NCBI RefSeq assembly: GCF_900156625.1
Contig: NZ_FTOB01000001.1
Span: forward strand, 868,001 to 932,000
Reading direction: 5' to 3'
Source of the DNA: Zobellia uliginosa
GTDB taxonomy: Bacteria; Bacteroidota; Bacteroidia; Flavobacteriales; Flavobacteriaceae
DNA length: 64,000 nucleotides
Of this stretch, positions 33,717 to 41,956 are shown in pieces (positions within the stretch are counted from its first letter, which is position 1; every line of letters begins with the position of its first letter). The translations under genes were made by a program, and so were the position numbers. The notes beneath the pieces were generated by a model, which saw only the letters and a list, made by a program, of their open reading frames with translations, was not told where the DNA came from and made no database searches.

Positions 33717-34598
33717 ATGCAACGTTCGAAAACAAAAATTGAACAGTACCATCTGCATAAAATGCATCCGCGTAAGCTTCAGTTTGAGTTGTACGATTTG
33801 AATAGCTATAGGAAAAAAAGTGGCGATTTGGCTGCTATACCCCATTCCCATAGCTATTATCAAATTATCTGGTTTTTTAATGAAGGAGGCACCCATGTGG
33901 TAGATTTTAAGCGGTACGCCATTAAAAAGGATACCCTGATGTTCATTACAAAAGATCAGGTGCACGCTTTTGATGAAAATGAGAACGTTCAGGGTTGGCT
34001 CATACATTTTAACGAAAGTTTTTTTAAGCATACAGATGTAGATATGTTTCTTAAATTCAACATATTCCATATGTCAGAGAAGCCTTGCTATACTATTCAG
34101 GGCGATACCGTAACCCTAGCTTCAACCTATATTTCTCTCATTAAAACCGAATTGCAAGAGCGAAGTCGTTTTGGTTATGAAGACAGTATTCGTTTTTTGC
34201 TGAAGGCTTTTTTGATACAGTTGGAACGTTTTCATCAAGAGGACCCGCAAAGTCCCATACAGCTTAACAGTCTTTATGAACGGCAGTTTTTTGAGTTTAA
34301 GGAATTGGTGGAGGCCAATTTTAAGGAGGGACTTTCAGTGGGGGGCTATGCCGATACTATGAATATTTCCACCAAAACCTTGTCCACACTTACAAATGCT
34401 GTTGTGGGCAGGTCGCCATCGCAACTTATTGCCGAGCGTACCATGTTGGAAGCCAAACGTCTAGTGCGGTTTACGAGTCTGCAAATCAATGAAATCGCGT
34501 TCCGTTTAGGTTTTGAAGATGCTTCCTATTTTGTAAAATACTTTAAAAGACATTTAGGGCAATCGCCCAAAAGCTATCGACAAAGTCAATTGGTATAA
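33717..34598 (+). CDS. AraC-family transcriptional regulator
   Basis: 293 residues from ATG 33717; a GTG start at 33663 would add 18 poorly conserved residues. The N-terminal cupin-like sensor holds HSHSYYQIIWFFNEGG and KKDTLMFITKDQVHAFDENE. The C-terminal double helix-turn-helix is clear, ending in INEIAFRLGFEDASYFVKYF and KRHLGQSPKSYRQSQ. It lies 60 bases after the amine oxidase gene on the same strand and most likely controls the SDR operon or its inducer response; that link is inference. Confidence 0.9.
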   Translation: MQRSKTKIEQYHLHKMHPRKLQFELYDLNSYRKKSGDLAAIPHSHSYYQIIWFFNEGGTHVVDFKRYAIKKDTLMFITKDQVHAFDENENVQGWLIHFNESFFKHTDVDMFLKFNIFHMSEKPCYTIQGDTVTLASTYISLIKTELQERSRFGYEDSIRFLLKAFLIQLERFHQEDPQSPIQLNSLYERQFFEFKELVEANFKEGLSVGGYADTMNISTKTLSTLTNAVVGRSPSQLIAERTMLEAKRLVRFTSLQINEIAFRLGFEDASYFVKYFKRHLGQSPKSYRQSQLV

Positions 34599-34658
34599 AG
34601 AAAAAGAGGGGGTATAGACCCACTGTTGAAGAAATCGTTAACTAAATTGTTCAAGGTC

Positions 34659-34690
34659 TTGCTGTTTTGTTCTTTGGTTCTTTAATTTTG
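34659..34690 (+). promoter_or_regulatory. Promoter TTG-21-TAATTTTG for the amidase gene
   Basis: Perfect -7 box TAATTTTG at 34683-34690 with TTG at 34659-34661, 21 bases apart, within the range known for Bacteroidota. Transcription would start near 34697, giving a leader of about 93 bases. Confidence 0.55.
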
Positions 34691-34789
34691 TAGCGGATTC
34701 CCATAATTTTAGGCATTATTTTTGATTTTCAAGGAAAGAACGGTTTTGCGTTGAAATTTATGAATGTCGATTTTTATACAGATCATTGA

Positions 34790-35863
34790 ATGGATTATAG
34801 TTTTTCTTATCGCTTAAAGATGGCAGGTTTCCTCATCGCTGCCATCGGTTATACAATATCGTCTTTTTCCCAAGATACGGTGCAGACCGTTGTTGCGGAA
34901 AAGGGAGATGGCATACTCTCCTTACTGAGAAAGCAAGGTGTAAACCCTTATGAGCACTACGACGATTTTGTTTCCATGAATATTGAAAACCTGCGTGATA
35001 GTATTCATTTGTATGCGGGAAGGACCTATCGGATACCTGTGGCGGATCTTGATACGGTGAAGGTGGTCGATTCGATCCAAAGGAAAACCAAGGAAATCAA
35101 GAAAATCGAAGGCAAGCGATATGCCATTTTTGGAAAAGACCATGAAATGGTACTACCGAATAGTGAAAAGCTCAAAGGCGCGGTCTATTATCTGGTTTCG
35201 GGGCACGGTGGTCCTGATCCGGGGGCGATGGCCACTTATGGGGGCAAATCTATTGCCGAAGATGAATATGCGTATGATATAACATTGCGTTTGGCCAAAG
35301 AATTATTGTCGCACGGGGCTACGGTCTATATCATCATCAGGGATGAGAACGATGGGATCAGGGATGAACGTATACTCGAAATCGACCATGACGAAGTAGC
35401 TTATCCGAACAAGACTATTCCGCTCAACCAAGTGGCGCGGTTAAGACAACGGGTAGATATTGTAAACAAACTTTACAAAAAAAACAGGGGTAAGTATCAA
35501 CGCCTTATAGTGACCCACATAGATAGTCGTAGCGTGGGGCAGAACATCGATGTGTTTTTCTATCATCATGAAAAGAGCAAAAATGGTAAAAAATTGGCCG
35601 AAAGCATACATAAGACCTTTCAAAAAAAATACAAAAAATACCAACCGAACCGGACGTATTCAGGGACTTTTGAAGATAGAACCTCCTTATATCTCGTAAA
35701 AAAGACCCACCCGGCCATGACCTTTATAGAAGTGGGGAATATCAGGAACAAGAAAGACCAAAGGCGTATTCTTGAGCCCGACAACCGACAGGCATTGGCC
35801 AAGTGGATAAGCGAGGGTATCTTGCTCGACCATAAGTTGGGCGAAATCGGGCCTATTCGTTAA
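34790..35863 (+). CDS. N-acetylmuramoyl-L-alanine amidase (amidase_3), exported
   Basis: 357 residues. An N-terminal hydrophobic signal (about residues 10-28) is followed by a linker of about 100 residues and the zinc amidase domain. The expected ligands are visible: His in YYLVSGHGGPDPGA, Glu in AEDEYAYDI, His in LIVTHIDSR and the catalytic Glu in FIEVGNIRNKKD. The enzyme cuts the bond between MurNAc and the stem peptide. The third motif VTHID replaces the usual SIHAN, a divergence shared by some Bacteroidota amidases. Its stop overlaps the convergent GT2 gene by 4 bases. Confidence 0.85.
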   Translation: MDYSFSYRLKMAGFLIAAIGYTISSFSQDTVQTVVAEKGDGILSLLRKQGVNPYEHYDDFVSMNIENLRDSIHLYAGRTYRIPVADLDTVKVVDSIQRKTKEIKKIEGKRYAIFGKDHEMVLPNSEKLKGAVYYLVSGHGGPDPGAMATYGGKSIAEDEYAYDITLRLAKELLSHGATVYIIIRDENDGIRDERILEIDHDEVAYPNKTIPLNQVARLRQRVDIVNKLYKKNRGKYQRLIVTHIDSRSVGQNIDVFFYHHEKSKNGKKLAESIHKTFQKKYKKYQPNRTYSGTFEDRTSLYLVKKTHPAMTFIEVGNIRNKKDQRRILEPDNRQALAKWISEGILLDHKLGEIGPIR

Positions 35864-36564
35864 ACTGAGATTTTGCGTTTGTAGTAATCGTATAACTGCT
35901 CGGGACCTGCGCCCAAATAATTTTTTAGGTGCATGATGCCGAAATGGTACTGTAGTTTTATCATTCCCCTTTCTTCATACCTTCTGGCCGAAGTCTTTAC
36001 ATGTCTAGGCAAGACCTTAAAAAACGTGCTTTTGTAAAGTCGGCCGATAAACTCATTGTCTTCGTAAACTACGTAGGCCTCGTTAAAGCCACCGGTGTTT
36101 TCAAATAGCGCTTTTGTGATGAATAAGGATTGGTCACCGCCACGGCACAATTGATGGTTCAAGCGTGTAAACCAAGCGAAAAATCGCAAAAAGGCACTGT
36201 TACTGTCGAATTTCATTTGGAAGCACCCTGTCTTAAAACCCTCTTCTACGGCCTTGATGATAGATAGGTCAAAGTGTTTGGGAGGAAGGGTGTCCGCATG
36301 TAGAAAATAGAGAATGTCGCCTTTTGCGTGTTTTGCCCCAAGGTTCATCTGTCTTGCACGTCCTTTGGGGGAAAGGACGGTCTTGGCGCCGTTCTTTTCC
36401 GCAATAGGGGCGGTGTTGTCTGAACTTCCGCCGTCTATGACCAAGATCTCCTCAATGTTTTCGGGTGAGCTGTTAGCGGTCAGGTACTGAAGTACCTTGG
36501 CAATGCACTCGGCTTCGTTCAAGACCGGAATTACGATACTGATGCGAAGTTTATTTTTTTTCAT
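35860..36564 (-). CDS. GT2 glycosyltransferase, TIGR04283-like (arsenosugar/rSAM-selenodomain associated)
   Basis: 234 residues. A compact GT-A fold begins RISIVIPVLNEAECIAKVLQYL; LVIDGGSSDNTAPIAEKNGA and YFLHADTLPPKHFD carry the nucleotide-sugar and metal residues. The short single-domain form with RGGDQSLFITKALFENTGGF matches the TIGR04283 subgroup, which co-occurs with a TIGR04282 transferase and a radical SAM protein in arsenosugar loci. A TIGR04282-like gene is three genes upstream here. Its ATG overlaps the DUF547 gene by 14 bases, indicating one transcript. Confidence 0.8.
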   Translation of the reverse strand: MKKNKLRISIVIPVLNEAECIAKVLQYLTANSSPENIEEILVIDGGSSDNTAPIAEKNGAKTVLSPKGRARQMNLGAKHAKGDILYFLHADTLPPKHFDLSIIKAVEEGFKTGCFQMKFDSNSAFLRFFAWFTRLNHQLCRGGDQSLFITKALFENTGGFNEAYVVYEDNEFIGRLYKSTFFKVLPRHVKTSARRYEERGMIKLQYHFGIMHLKNYLGAGPEQLYDYYKRKISV

Positions 36565-37321
36565 TTAGGCTCCAATCATAAGTAAGGTATTCAATATCGG
36601 CCTTAGCGTCAATGTCTATCTTGCTATAGGGCCTTATGTATTCTATGAGGTTGCCGTGGGTGGTAAAATCGCTTTTATACCATTTGAAGATATTGGAAAG
36701 CTGTAATTTTTCTTTTGAAATGATATTTCTGGTGGGGTCGTTCACAAAATCTTCGGATGCTTTTTGCAGCTGACGCTCGAGTTGTGATGCCGTATAGGCC
36801 TCGTTGAGCAATTTTGGGCATGAAAATGAGGCGCAATTGATAGCGAAATGAATACGGGGTTCGTCCATTTTGCGAAGTATCTTGTGTTCAATGTCTCCTA
36901 GGGAGTATGTTTTTTTACCGATTTTCACCCAATCGTTGCTCCAAGGTCTTTTAATGTCCTTGATGCTCTTGGTGGGGTAATGGTTCAATATTAATTGAAC
37001 GGTAGCCGCGTTGTATAGGTTGATGTAATAGGCTAGGCCTTCCTCTTTGGTCCAATTGTCAGACGGGGCATTATTGGCTAAATGGTCAAGATATGCCGTT
37101 AACGATTGCTGTTCGTTTTTGAAGTTCTTGTAATCGACGTTGCCGCTGAGGTCTACATATTTTTTGAGCAAGGCGTTCCAGGCTGAATGGTCTAAACTGT
37201 TGCTTTGAACCTTACTCTCAAATTGATGCTTGGGCATTTCCTTTCTTCCGAAAAAAGAACAAAGGCCTGCCAGTGAAAAAAGTGAAAAAACAGCCGTTTT
37301 TGCCATTAGTTTAAATTGCAT
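36551..37321 (-). CDS. Exported DUF547-domain protein (second copy)
   Basis: 256 residues. A signal peptide (MQFKLMAKTAVFSLFSLAGL) is followed by one DUF547 domain: YYINLYNAATVQLILNHYP, the Cys pair INCASFSCPKLL (C175 and C180 region) and IFKWYKSDFT. It ends YLTYDWSLNEKK, nearly the same as the other copy at 24475. DUF547 genes are commonly seen beside the TIGR04282/04283 transferases. The function is unknown; the conserved Cys pair suggests metal or redox chemistry in the periplasm. It overlaps the GT2 gene by 14 bases and is 89 bases downstream of the phosphorylase. Confidence 0.85.
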   Translation of the reverse strand: MQFKLMAKTAVFSLFSLAGLCSFFGRKEMPKHQFESKVQSNSLDHSAWNALLKKYVDLSGNVDYKNFKNEQQSLTAYLDHLANNAPSDNWTKEEGLAYYINLYNAATVQLILNHYPTKSIKDIKRPWSNDWVKIGKKTYSLGDIEHKILRKMDEPRIHFAINCASFSCPKLLNEAYTASQLERQLQKASEDFVNDPTRNIISKEKLQLSNIFKWYKSDFTTHGNLIEYIRPYSKIDIDAKADIEYLTYDWSLNEKK

Positions 37322-37410
37322 AGAACAAAAGATTTCCTAATAAGTAGCGCCTTTTGGTCAAAACTTACACATTGCTCCCTGTCATTTTTTAGGAAAAAGA
37401 AAGCCTAGGT

Positions 37411-38226
37411 CTATAAAGTCTTGATCAGTTCTTTAAAGAGTTTGACCATTTTTGGTTCCGCCACTTCCGCCGTTTTTATGATCCGATCGATATCTACGGG
37501 CTTCAGGTTTTCCGGGTTGCATTCGTCGGTAATAACCGAGACTGCGACTATGGGAAGCTTCAAGTGGTTCGCAACGATAACTTCCGGTACGGTACTCATT
37601 CCTACGGCATCGGCACCGATAATTTTAAGCATGCGGTATTCCGCTTTGGTCTCTAGTTGAGGTCCCACCACGGAAGCGTAAACGCCTTGGTGAAGGGTGA
37701 TGTTTTCTTTGTCCGCAATTTTCAGCAAGCTTTCGCGCATGGGTACATCATAGGGTTCTGACATGTCGACGAAACGTTCGCCGAACTGGGCAACGCTTTT
37801 GAAGGCCAAAGGCGAGCCACCCTGAAGATTGATATGGTCTTCAATGAGCATTAAATCGCCCTCCTTGTAGTTTAGGTTGATCGCACCGGCCGCATTCGAG
37901 ATAAAGAGCTTTGTTATTCCCAATTGGTGCATGACCCGAATAGGGTAGGTGATGTCTAGAAAATCATAGCCTTCGTACAAATGAAAACGTCCTTTCATGA
38001 TTACCGCTTTTTTGCCCTCGAGCGTGCCGTATATAAGTTTTCCCGAATGGAATTCTACCGTGGCAAGGGGAAAAAAGGGAATATGGTTGTAGTGTGCCTC
38101 AATGGGGTTTTCTATTTGGTCGGCCAATTTGCCCAGACCTGTGCCGAGTACGATACCGATTTCGGGTTGGTCAAATCCTTTACTTTGTAAATAGGCGACG
38201 GATTCGTCTAATTGTTTTCGCATCAT
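37411..38226 (-). CDS. Purine nucleoside phosphorylase
   Basis: 271 residues. Phosphate-dependent cleavage of purine nucleosides. The trimeric PNP motifs are in order: GIVLGTGLGKLADQIENPI, MKGRFHLYEG, ISNAAGAINLNYKEGDLMLI and VGMSTVPEVIVANHL. It fits the PNP/MTAP family of 270-290 residues. It overlaps the TIGR04282-like gene by 4 bases (ATGA). In arsenosugar loci a PNP of this type may remove adenine from dimethylarsinoyl-adenosine; in other settings it is a general salvage enzyme. The context favours the first, but not conclusively. Confidence 0.92.
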   Translation of the reverse strand: MMRKQLDESVAYLQSKGFDQPEIGIVLGTGLGKLADQIENPIEAHYNHIPFFPLATVEFHSGKLIYGTLEGKKAVIMKGRFHLYEGYDFLDITYPIRVMHQLGITKLFISNAAGAINLNYKEGDLMLIEDHINLQGGSPLAFKSVAQFGERFVDMSEPYDVPMRESLLKIADKENITLHQGVYASVVGPQLETKAEYRMLKIIGADAVGMSTVPEVIVANHLKLPIVAVSVITDECNPENLKPVDIDRIIKTAEVAEPKMVKLFKELIKTL

Positions 38227-38900
38227 GATGTTAAATGTTTTAAATAAGGGTGAAACGCATCGATATGTTGTATGTCTTCGTAAACATCAACATCGTTTCG
38301 CTCGTCTAAAATATGATGTTTTTCGTTCTTAAGGTTTTTCAGCGTATCGGCCAAGACACTTTCTTGGCCCCAAGCTTTGTTGGAGAACAGTTCGGGTTTA
38401 AAACGGTTCATGCCTAAGAGATAATAGCCTCCATCTTGTGCCGGCCCAATAACGAAATCGTTTTTTTTCAATTCGGTAAAAGCCTGTTGCAGGTCATTTT
38501 GGTCGAGGTCGTACATATCGCTTCCTATTACGATAATGCGCTCGAAACCCGAAGCGAATCCCTCTTGAAAAGCGTGGGCCATACGCGCACCCAAATCAGG
38601 GCCTTGCTGTAATTTTTTATCGAATATGATCGGACTCCAAATATCATCGGTCCAAATTTCCTCTGAATACCAGACCTGCTTGGCCGTATTCAGGTTTTCG
38701 GTGATTTTTACGGTGTGGCTGAGCAAAAGCTTGTAAATGTCCAAGGCCGCTTGGTCGCCAATGGTAGCGGCTAAACGGGTCTTGCATTGGCCCAATTGGG
38801 GGTTTCGTGTAAAAATGAGCAACAGCTCTTTGGAGGCTACATTGGTGTAATTGACCGTTGCGTCCTCTTTTTGTTTTTTGTTAGGGGTTATAAAACTCAA
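38223..38900 (-). CDS. TIGR04282-like (DUF2064) glycosyltransferase, arsenosugar/rSAM-selenodomain associated
   Basis: 225 residues from a TTG at 38900; an in-frame stop lies four codons upstream, and the next ATG is deep inside. LLIFTRNPQLGQCKTRLAATIG is the nucleotide motif, and VIGSDMYDLDQNDLQ and IGPAQDGGYYLLGMN are the family marks of DUF2064, a nucleotide-sugar transferase fold. In the arsenosugar pathway it pairs with TIGR04283. PNP and DUF547 are in the same run. No radical SAM or methyltransferase gene is present in the window. Confidence 0.82.
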   Translation of the reverse strand: MSFITPNKKQKEDATVNYTNVASKELLLIFTRNPQLGQCKTRLAATIGDQAALDIYKLLLSHTVKITENLNTAKQVWYSEEIWTDDIWSPIIFDKKLQQGPDLGARMAHAFQEGFASGFERIIVIGSDMYDLDQNDLQQAFTELKKNDFVIGPAQDGGYYLLGMNRFKPELFSNKAWGQESVLADTLKNLKNEKHHILDERNDVDVYEDIQHIDAFHPYLKHLTS

Positions 38901-38959
38901 ATAGCTATAGTTTTAAGGTTCTAGGTTTGGTGAAAAAGTCATGGGGAAAGGTTGCTGTG

Positions 38960-39457
38960 TTACGGTCCGTATACTTTCTGGCCGTTTTTTAGCAATTTGC
39001 CCCACTGCTTGTTAAAGGCGTGTACTTGTTCGGTTTCGTTACCTGATGAATCGAAGACGGGGTTTCCACGATTTTTCCATTCGAATATACCTCCATAAAG
39101 GTTTTTGACCTTGGTGTAACCCGCCTGTTGTAACTTTTCCCCAATATCTTCGGAGCGTACGCCTATGGAACAGTAAACGACTATTTCGCTGTTTTTATTT
39201 TTAATTTTTTGAACGATGGAATCGAGTTCAAACGTATCGTAGCCGACCCATATGGCGTTTTTTAGATGGCTGACCTCGTATTCCGATTTCTCGCGGGCAT
39301 CGAGCAGCACTGCGTTCGACGCGTTTTTAAGGGAATCGGCATGAATGTAGTCTACCGATGCTTCGTTCAGCTTTTTTAAGGTCTTGTCAATTTTGCTTTG
39401 CGCGAACGAAATCGAAGTAAGCCAAAGAAATAAAAAGACGTTCAAGGTAGTTTTCAT
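38960..39457 (-). CDS. Exported rhodanese-domain protein
   Basis: 165 residues. A signal peptide (MKTTLNVFLFLWLTSISFAQ) is followed by one rhodanese domain: VLLDAREKSEYEVSHLKNAI and the active loop VVYCSIGVRSEDIGEKL with its catalytic Cys. Rhodaneses transfer sulfane sulfur. Similar genes are seen near arsenosugar-type loci. A perfect -7 box is 26 bases upstream of its ATG, so it probably heads the TIGR04282/PNP/DUF547/GT2 transcript. Confidence 0.88.
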   Translation of the reverse strand: MKTTLNVFLFLWLTSISFAQSKIDKTLKKLNEASVDYIHADSLKNASNAVLLDAREKSEYEVSHLKNAIWVGYDTFELDSIVQKIKNKNSEIVVYCSIGVRSEDIGEKLQQAGYTKVKNLYGGIFEWKNRGNPVFDSSGNETEQVHAFNKQWGKLLKNGQKVYGP

Positions 39458-39482
39458 GGGTATGTTGCAAATGGTGCAATTA

Positions 39483-39490
39483 CAAATATA
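39483..39490 (-). promoter_or_regulatory. -7 box TATATTTG for the rhodanese and downstream genes
   Basis: Perfect TAnnTTTG on the minus strand, 25 bases before the rhodanese ATG at 39457; no clear -33 TTG. It suggests the arsenosugar-like set has its own transcript, apart from the ADP-ribosylglycohydrolase upstream. Confidence 0.5.
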
Positions 39491-39523
39491 CTATTTAAAT
39501 AGCCCTGTTTTGTTAAGTAAAAA

Positions 39524-40828
39524 CTAAGGCTTGATTGAATTAGGATACTTTTTTTCGGTAATCTCACGGGCAAGTGCTTTGAGGTCGATTCCCATATTTT
39601 CTTGGTTGACCTTAAGGGCTTGGGTACGGAGCGATACCGGTAGTCGAGAGTAGCCGTCCTTGGCGCCTAGTATCATTCCGGCCACGGCGGCCACGGTGTC
39701 GTTGTCTCGCCCGTAGTTTACTATAAACTGTAAAGTCTTTTCAAAATCGCCTTCCGCATACTGAAGGGCCGTAATCAATATCTGATAGATTTCCCCCGAG
39801 TGAAAGGGTGTGGCCTTTTTGTGCTTCTCCAAGAAGGCATAGGCCATTTCTTGGCGCATCCATTCTTTCTGGTTTCCTTGGAATCCTAAGGGAATCTTAT
39901 AGAGCGAGCTGTCTTTTGTCGTTAAGGAGTCGGGTAAGGAGCCTTGTTTTATTTGCAATATCGTTTTGACCGAAGCATCCGCCATTTGATAGGCAATACG
40001 CCCAACCAATCTGCTGTCTTGATAGCCCAATGGGTCGACAAAGGTGGTGGTATTGATGATGGAATCGATGTCTTGGGTGCGAAGGGCCATATGGGTCATG
40101 GCCGAAACCAAGGCCGAAATGTCTTTGGCATAGCCCAGATCGAACAAGCTGTGCTCGTAAGCGAGCTCATAGGCCTCTTCAGGCGTTTCGGTTATCAGTC
40201 CGAACATTGGGGTGTACAATTGTCCCGCGCATGACATTTCTCCCCCATAAAAGCGGTTCATGGCTTTTAGGTAAGCCTCGGGGCTTTCTTGATAGGCCAT
40301 AGAGACCCGTGCCCATTCTTTGATCCAGTCGATTTTTTCGATTTGGGTATCTAGAAAATCCGTGTCGGGAACCTTTTTTCCATCGCTTATGCTTCGGGTT
40401 AAGGTAGAATAATAGGAGCTTATAAAATCGGCGAAACGGTCAGCGGTCAGGTTTCCCTCATTTTTTGAAAGGTATTTGACCATGGTGTACTTCCATCGGG
40501 TATCATCGGTGGTCGCACCTGCGATAAGGTTGTGGCCCCATGTGCCTTCGGGCGACTGTTGCCGTACCGCCGGGGTCAAGCTGCTTATGTAGCCGTATTT
40601 GAGCTGAATGTCTTTTCGGTGCCACATTTCGGTAGAAGCTCCCATGGCGTCACCTATGGCGGAACCTACCAGTGCACCTAAAACCTTATCGTAATAAATG
40701 GATTCCGAAAGTTCCAATGTATCGGAGGTGTAAGCGTTTTTCGTGGGTGCCGGTAGATCTACGGGGGAAGTCGTCTCTTTGCAGGCTAGAGAGAGAAAAA
40801 CCAAAAAACAAGTGAAAAGGCGTTTCAT
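39524..40828 (-). CDS. ADP-ribosylglycohydrolase family lipoprotein
   Basis: 434 residues. The N-terminus MKRLFTCFLVFLSLACKE has a lipobox with Cys16, so the protein should be anchored outside the cytoplasm. The DraG/ARH fold is clear: GALVGSAIGDAMGASTEMW, AGATTDDTRWKYTMVKYL (metal Thr-Asp-Asp) and NYGRDNDTVAAVAGMILGA (second metal site). DraG-type enzymes remove ADP-ribose from Arg or other groups inside the cell, so an exported version is unusual. It may act on an extracellular nucleotide sugar or glycoside. Its ATG overlaps the upstream kinase gene by 4 bases. Confidence 0.88.
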   Translation of the reverse strand: MKRLFTCFLVFLSLACKETTSPVDLPAPTKNAYTSDTLELSESIYYDKVLGALVGSAIGDAMGASTEMWHRKDIQLKYGYISSLTPAVRQQSPEGTWGHNLIAGATTDDTRWKYTMVKYLSKNEGNLTADRFADFISSYYSTLTRSISDGKKVPDTDFLDTQIEKIDWIKEWARVSMAYQESPEAYLKAMNRFYGGEMSCAGQLYTPMFGLITETPEEAYELAYEHSLFDLGYAKDISALVSAMTHMALRTQDIDSIINTTTFVDPLGYQDSRLVGRIAYQMADASVKTILQIKQGSLPDSLTTKDSSLYKIPLGFQGNQKEWMRQEMAYAFLEKHKKATPFHSGEIYQILITALQYAEGDFEKTLQFIVNYGRDNDTVAAVAGMILGAKDGYSRLPVSLRTQALKVNQENMGIDLKALAREITEKKYPNSIKP

Positions 40829-41799
40829 GGGTTTAAGATGAGTTTTCGTGCCTTTTTTAAGAGTTTGCCCTTTTCTTTTAGGGAGCGGTCCAAGGGAAGT
40901 TGGGCAAGTCCGATCAACCGGCGCATAATTTCTATACCTGCTACTTGTGACATTAGTTCAAGGTTGGCTTCGCCCTGATAGGCCGCGTGAATACGCTTTA
41001 TATATCCTTTTTTGCCCGTGGCGATAATAATATGGGCCGCCATGACGCCCAAATCGAATTCGGGAAAGCCTATAAAGCCGAACTCAGGGTCGATAATGTA
41101 AAGGTTTTCGGCTTCGGTCATCCAACTTCCAGGGTAGTAGTCGCCATGTAAGAGGGTGTTTCCCGGGGCTAAATATTTCTTGCCTATTTTTTTGACCACC
41201 TTCCTTATTTTTTTGTCTTGTTTGTAGGGTAGGGAAAGTTCTTGGAGTCCGGGCTGTATATTGTCGAGTTGAAAACCGTTGTCTTCCATAAAGGGAAGTA
41301 CAAAAATATGTTGGTGGTTCAACTGGCGCATTTCTAGGTTCTCTGGAAAGTCGCTTGAAACTTTTTTTCTGTGGATCAGGCTCAGAATAAAAATGAGAAG
41401 ATTTAGCTGCTTGTTTGAAATTTCTCTTTGTTGATAGATGAGGGTCATGTCTTCACAATGGCCCAAATCTTCCAGGAGCAAGAGGTTTTCTTCAACGTCA
41501 AAGCCTAAAATAGTGGGAATGTGGGCGTGAACCGCATTGTCTCGAACCGCTTGATAAAAGTTTTTTTCTACCGCGATCCGGTTTAAGGGGGCCTTTATTT
41601 CTTGGTATTTTTCAACGTAGGGCCTAGACTGTTTTAAGATGAAGGAACGCTGGTCGGTAATAACGCGAATGACCACGTTCATGTTACCGTCGCCCGGTTT
41701 TTCTATGGATGCGATTTTTTCTCCGGAACGCAACCATTCTTTAGATTGTAGGTAATTTTGAAGCTCCTCTAGTGACGTATTGGTATCTATAATGGTCAA
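40825..41799 (-). CDS. Phosphotransferase (aminoglycoside/choline/methylthioribose kinase fold)
   Basis: 324 residues from a TTG at 41799. The frame runs further upstream into tRNA-Phe and a terminator, so starts beyond 41817 are excluded. The kinase motifs are ILKQSRPYVEKYQE (ATP Lys), LLLLEDLGHCEDM (hinge), NTLLHGDYYPGSWM (catalytic HGDxxxxN-like, with Trp for the usual Asn) and LYIIDPEFGFIGFPEFDLG (metal DxEF). It resembles methylthioribose kinase and related small-molecule kinases. It is translationally coupled to the ADP-ribosylglycohydrolase. The substrate is unknown, but a ribose derivative is plausible. Confidence 0.75.
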   Translation of the reverse strand: MTIIDTNTSLEELQNYLQSKEWLRSGEKIASIEKPGDGNMNVVIRVITDQRSFILKQSRPYVEKYQEIKAPLNRIAVEKNFYQAVRDNAVHAHIPTILGFDVEENLLLLEDLGHCEDMTLIYQQREISNKQLNLLIFILSLIHRKKVSSDFPENLEMRQLNHQHIFVLPFMEDNGFQLDNIQPGLQELSLPYKQDKKIRKVVKKIGKKYLAPGNTLLHGDYYPGSWMTEAENLYIIDPEFGFIGFPEFDLGVMAAHIIIATGKKGYIKRIHAAYQGEANLELMSQVAGIEIMRRLIGLAQLPLDRSLKEKGKLLKKARKLILNP

Positions 41800-41832
41800 A
41801 ACAGTAGTTTTTTGCAAGATAGGTCCAAAAAC

Positions 41833-41864
41833 AAAAAAATCCTTACAGATTGTAAGGATTTTTT
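41833..41864. terminator. Rho-independent terminator after tRNA-Phe
   Basis: AAAATCCTTACA and its exact complement TGTAAGGATTTT flank a GAT loop and have runs of A and T on both sides, so the hairpin works in both directions. On the minus strand it directly follows tRNA-Phe, separating it from the kinase gene. Confidence 0.85.
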
Positions 41865-41865
41865 G

Positions 41866-41938
41866 TGGTGCCTCCAGGAATCGAACCAGGGACACATGGA
41901 TTTTCAGTCCATTGCTCTACCAACTGAGCTAAGGCACC
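41866..41938 (-). tRNA. tRNA-Phe (anticodon GAA)
   Basis: 73 bases on the minus strand: acceptor GGTGCCT pairs with AGGCACC, followed by A73. The D arm AGCTCAGTTGGTAGAGC, anticodon loop CTGAAAA (GAA) and T arm with GGTTCGATTCC are all present. The 3' CCA is not fully encoded (ACA follows). A promoter is just upstream and a strong terminator directly downstream. Confidence 0.97.
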
Positions 41939-41956
41939 ATACCCGTTTGCGGGGTG

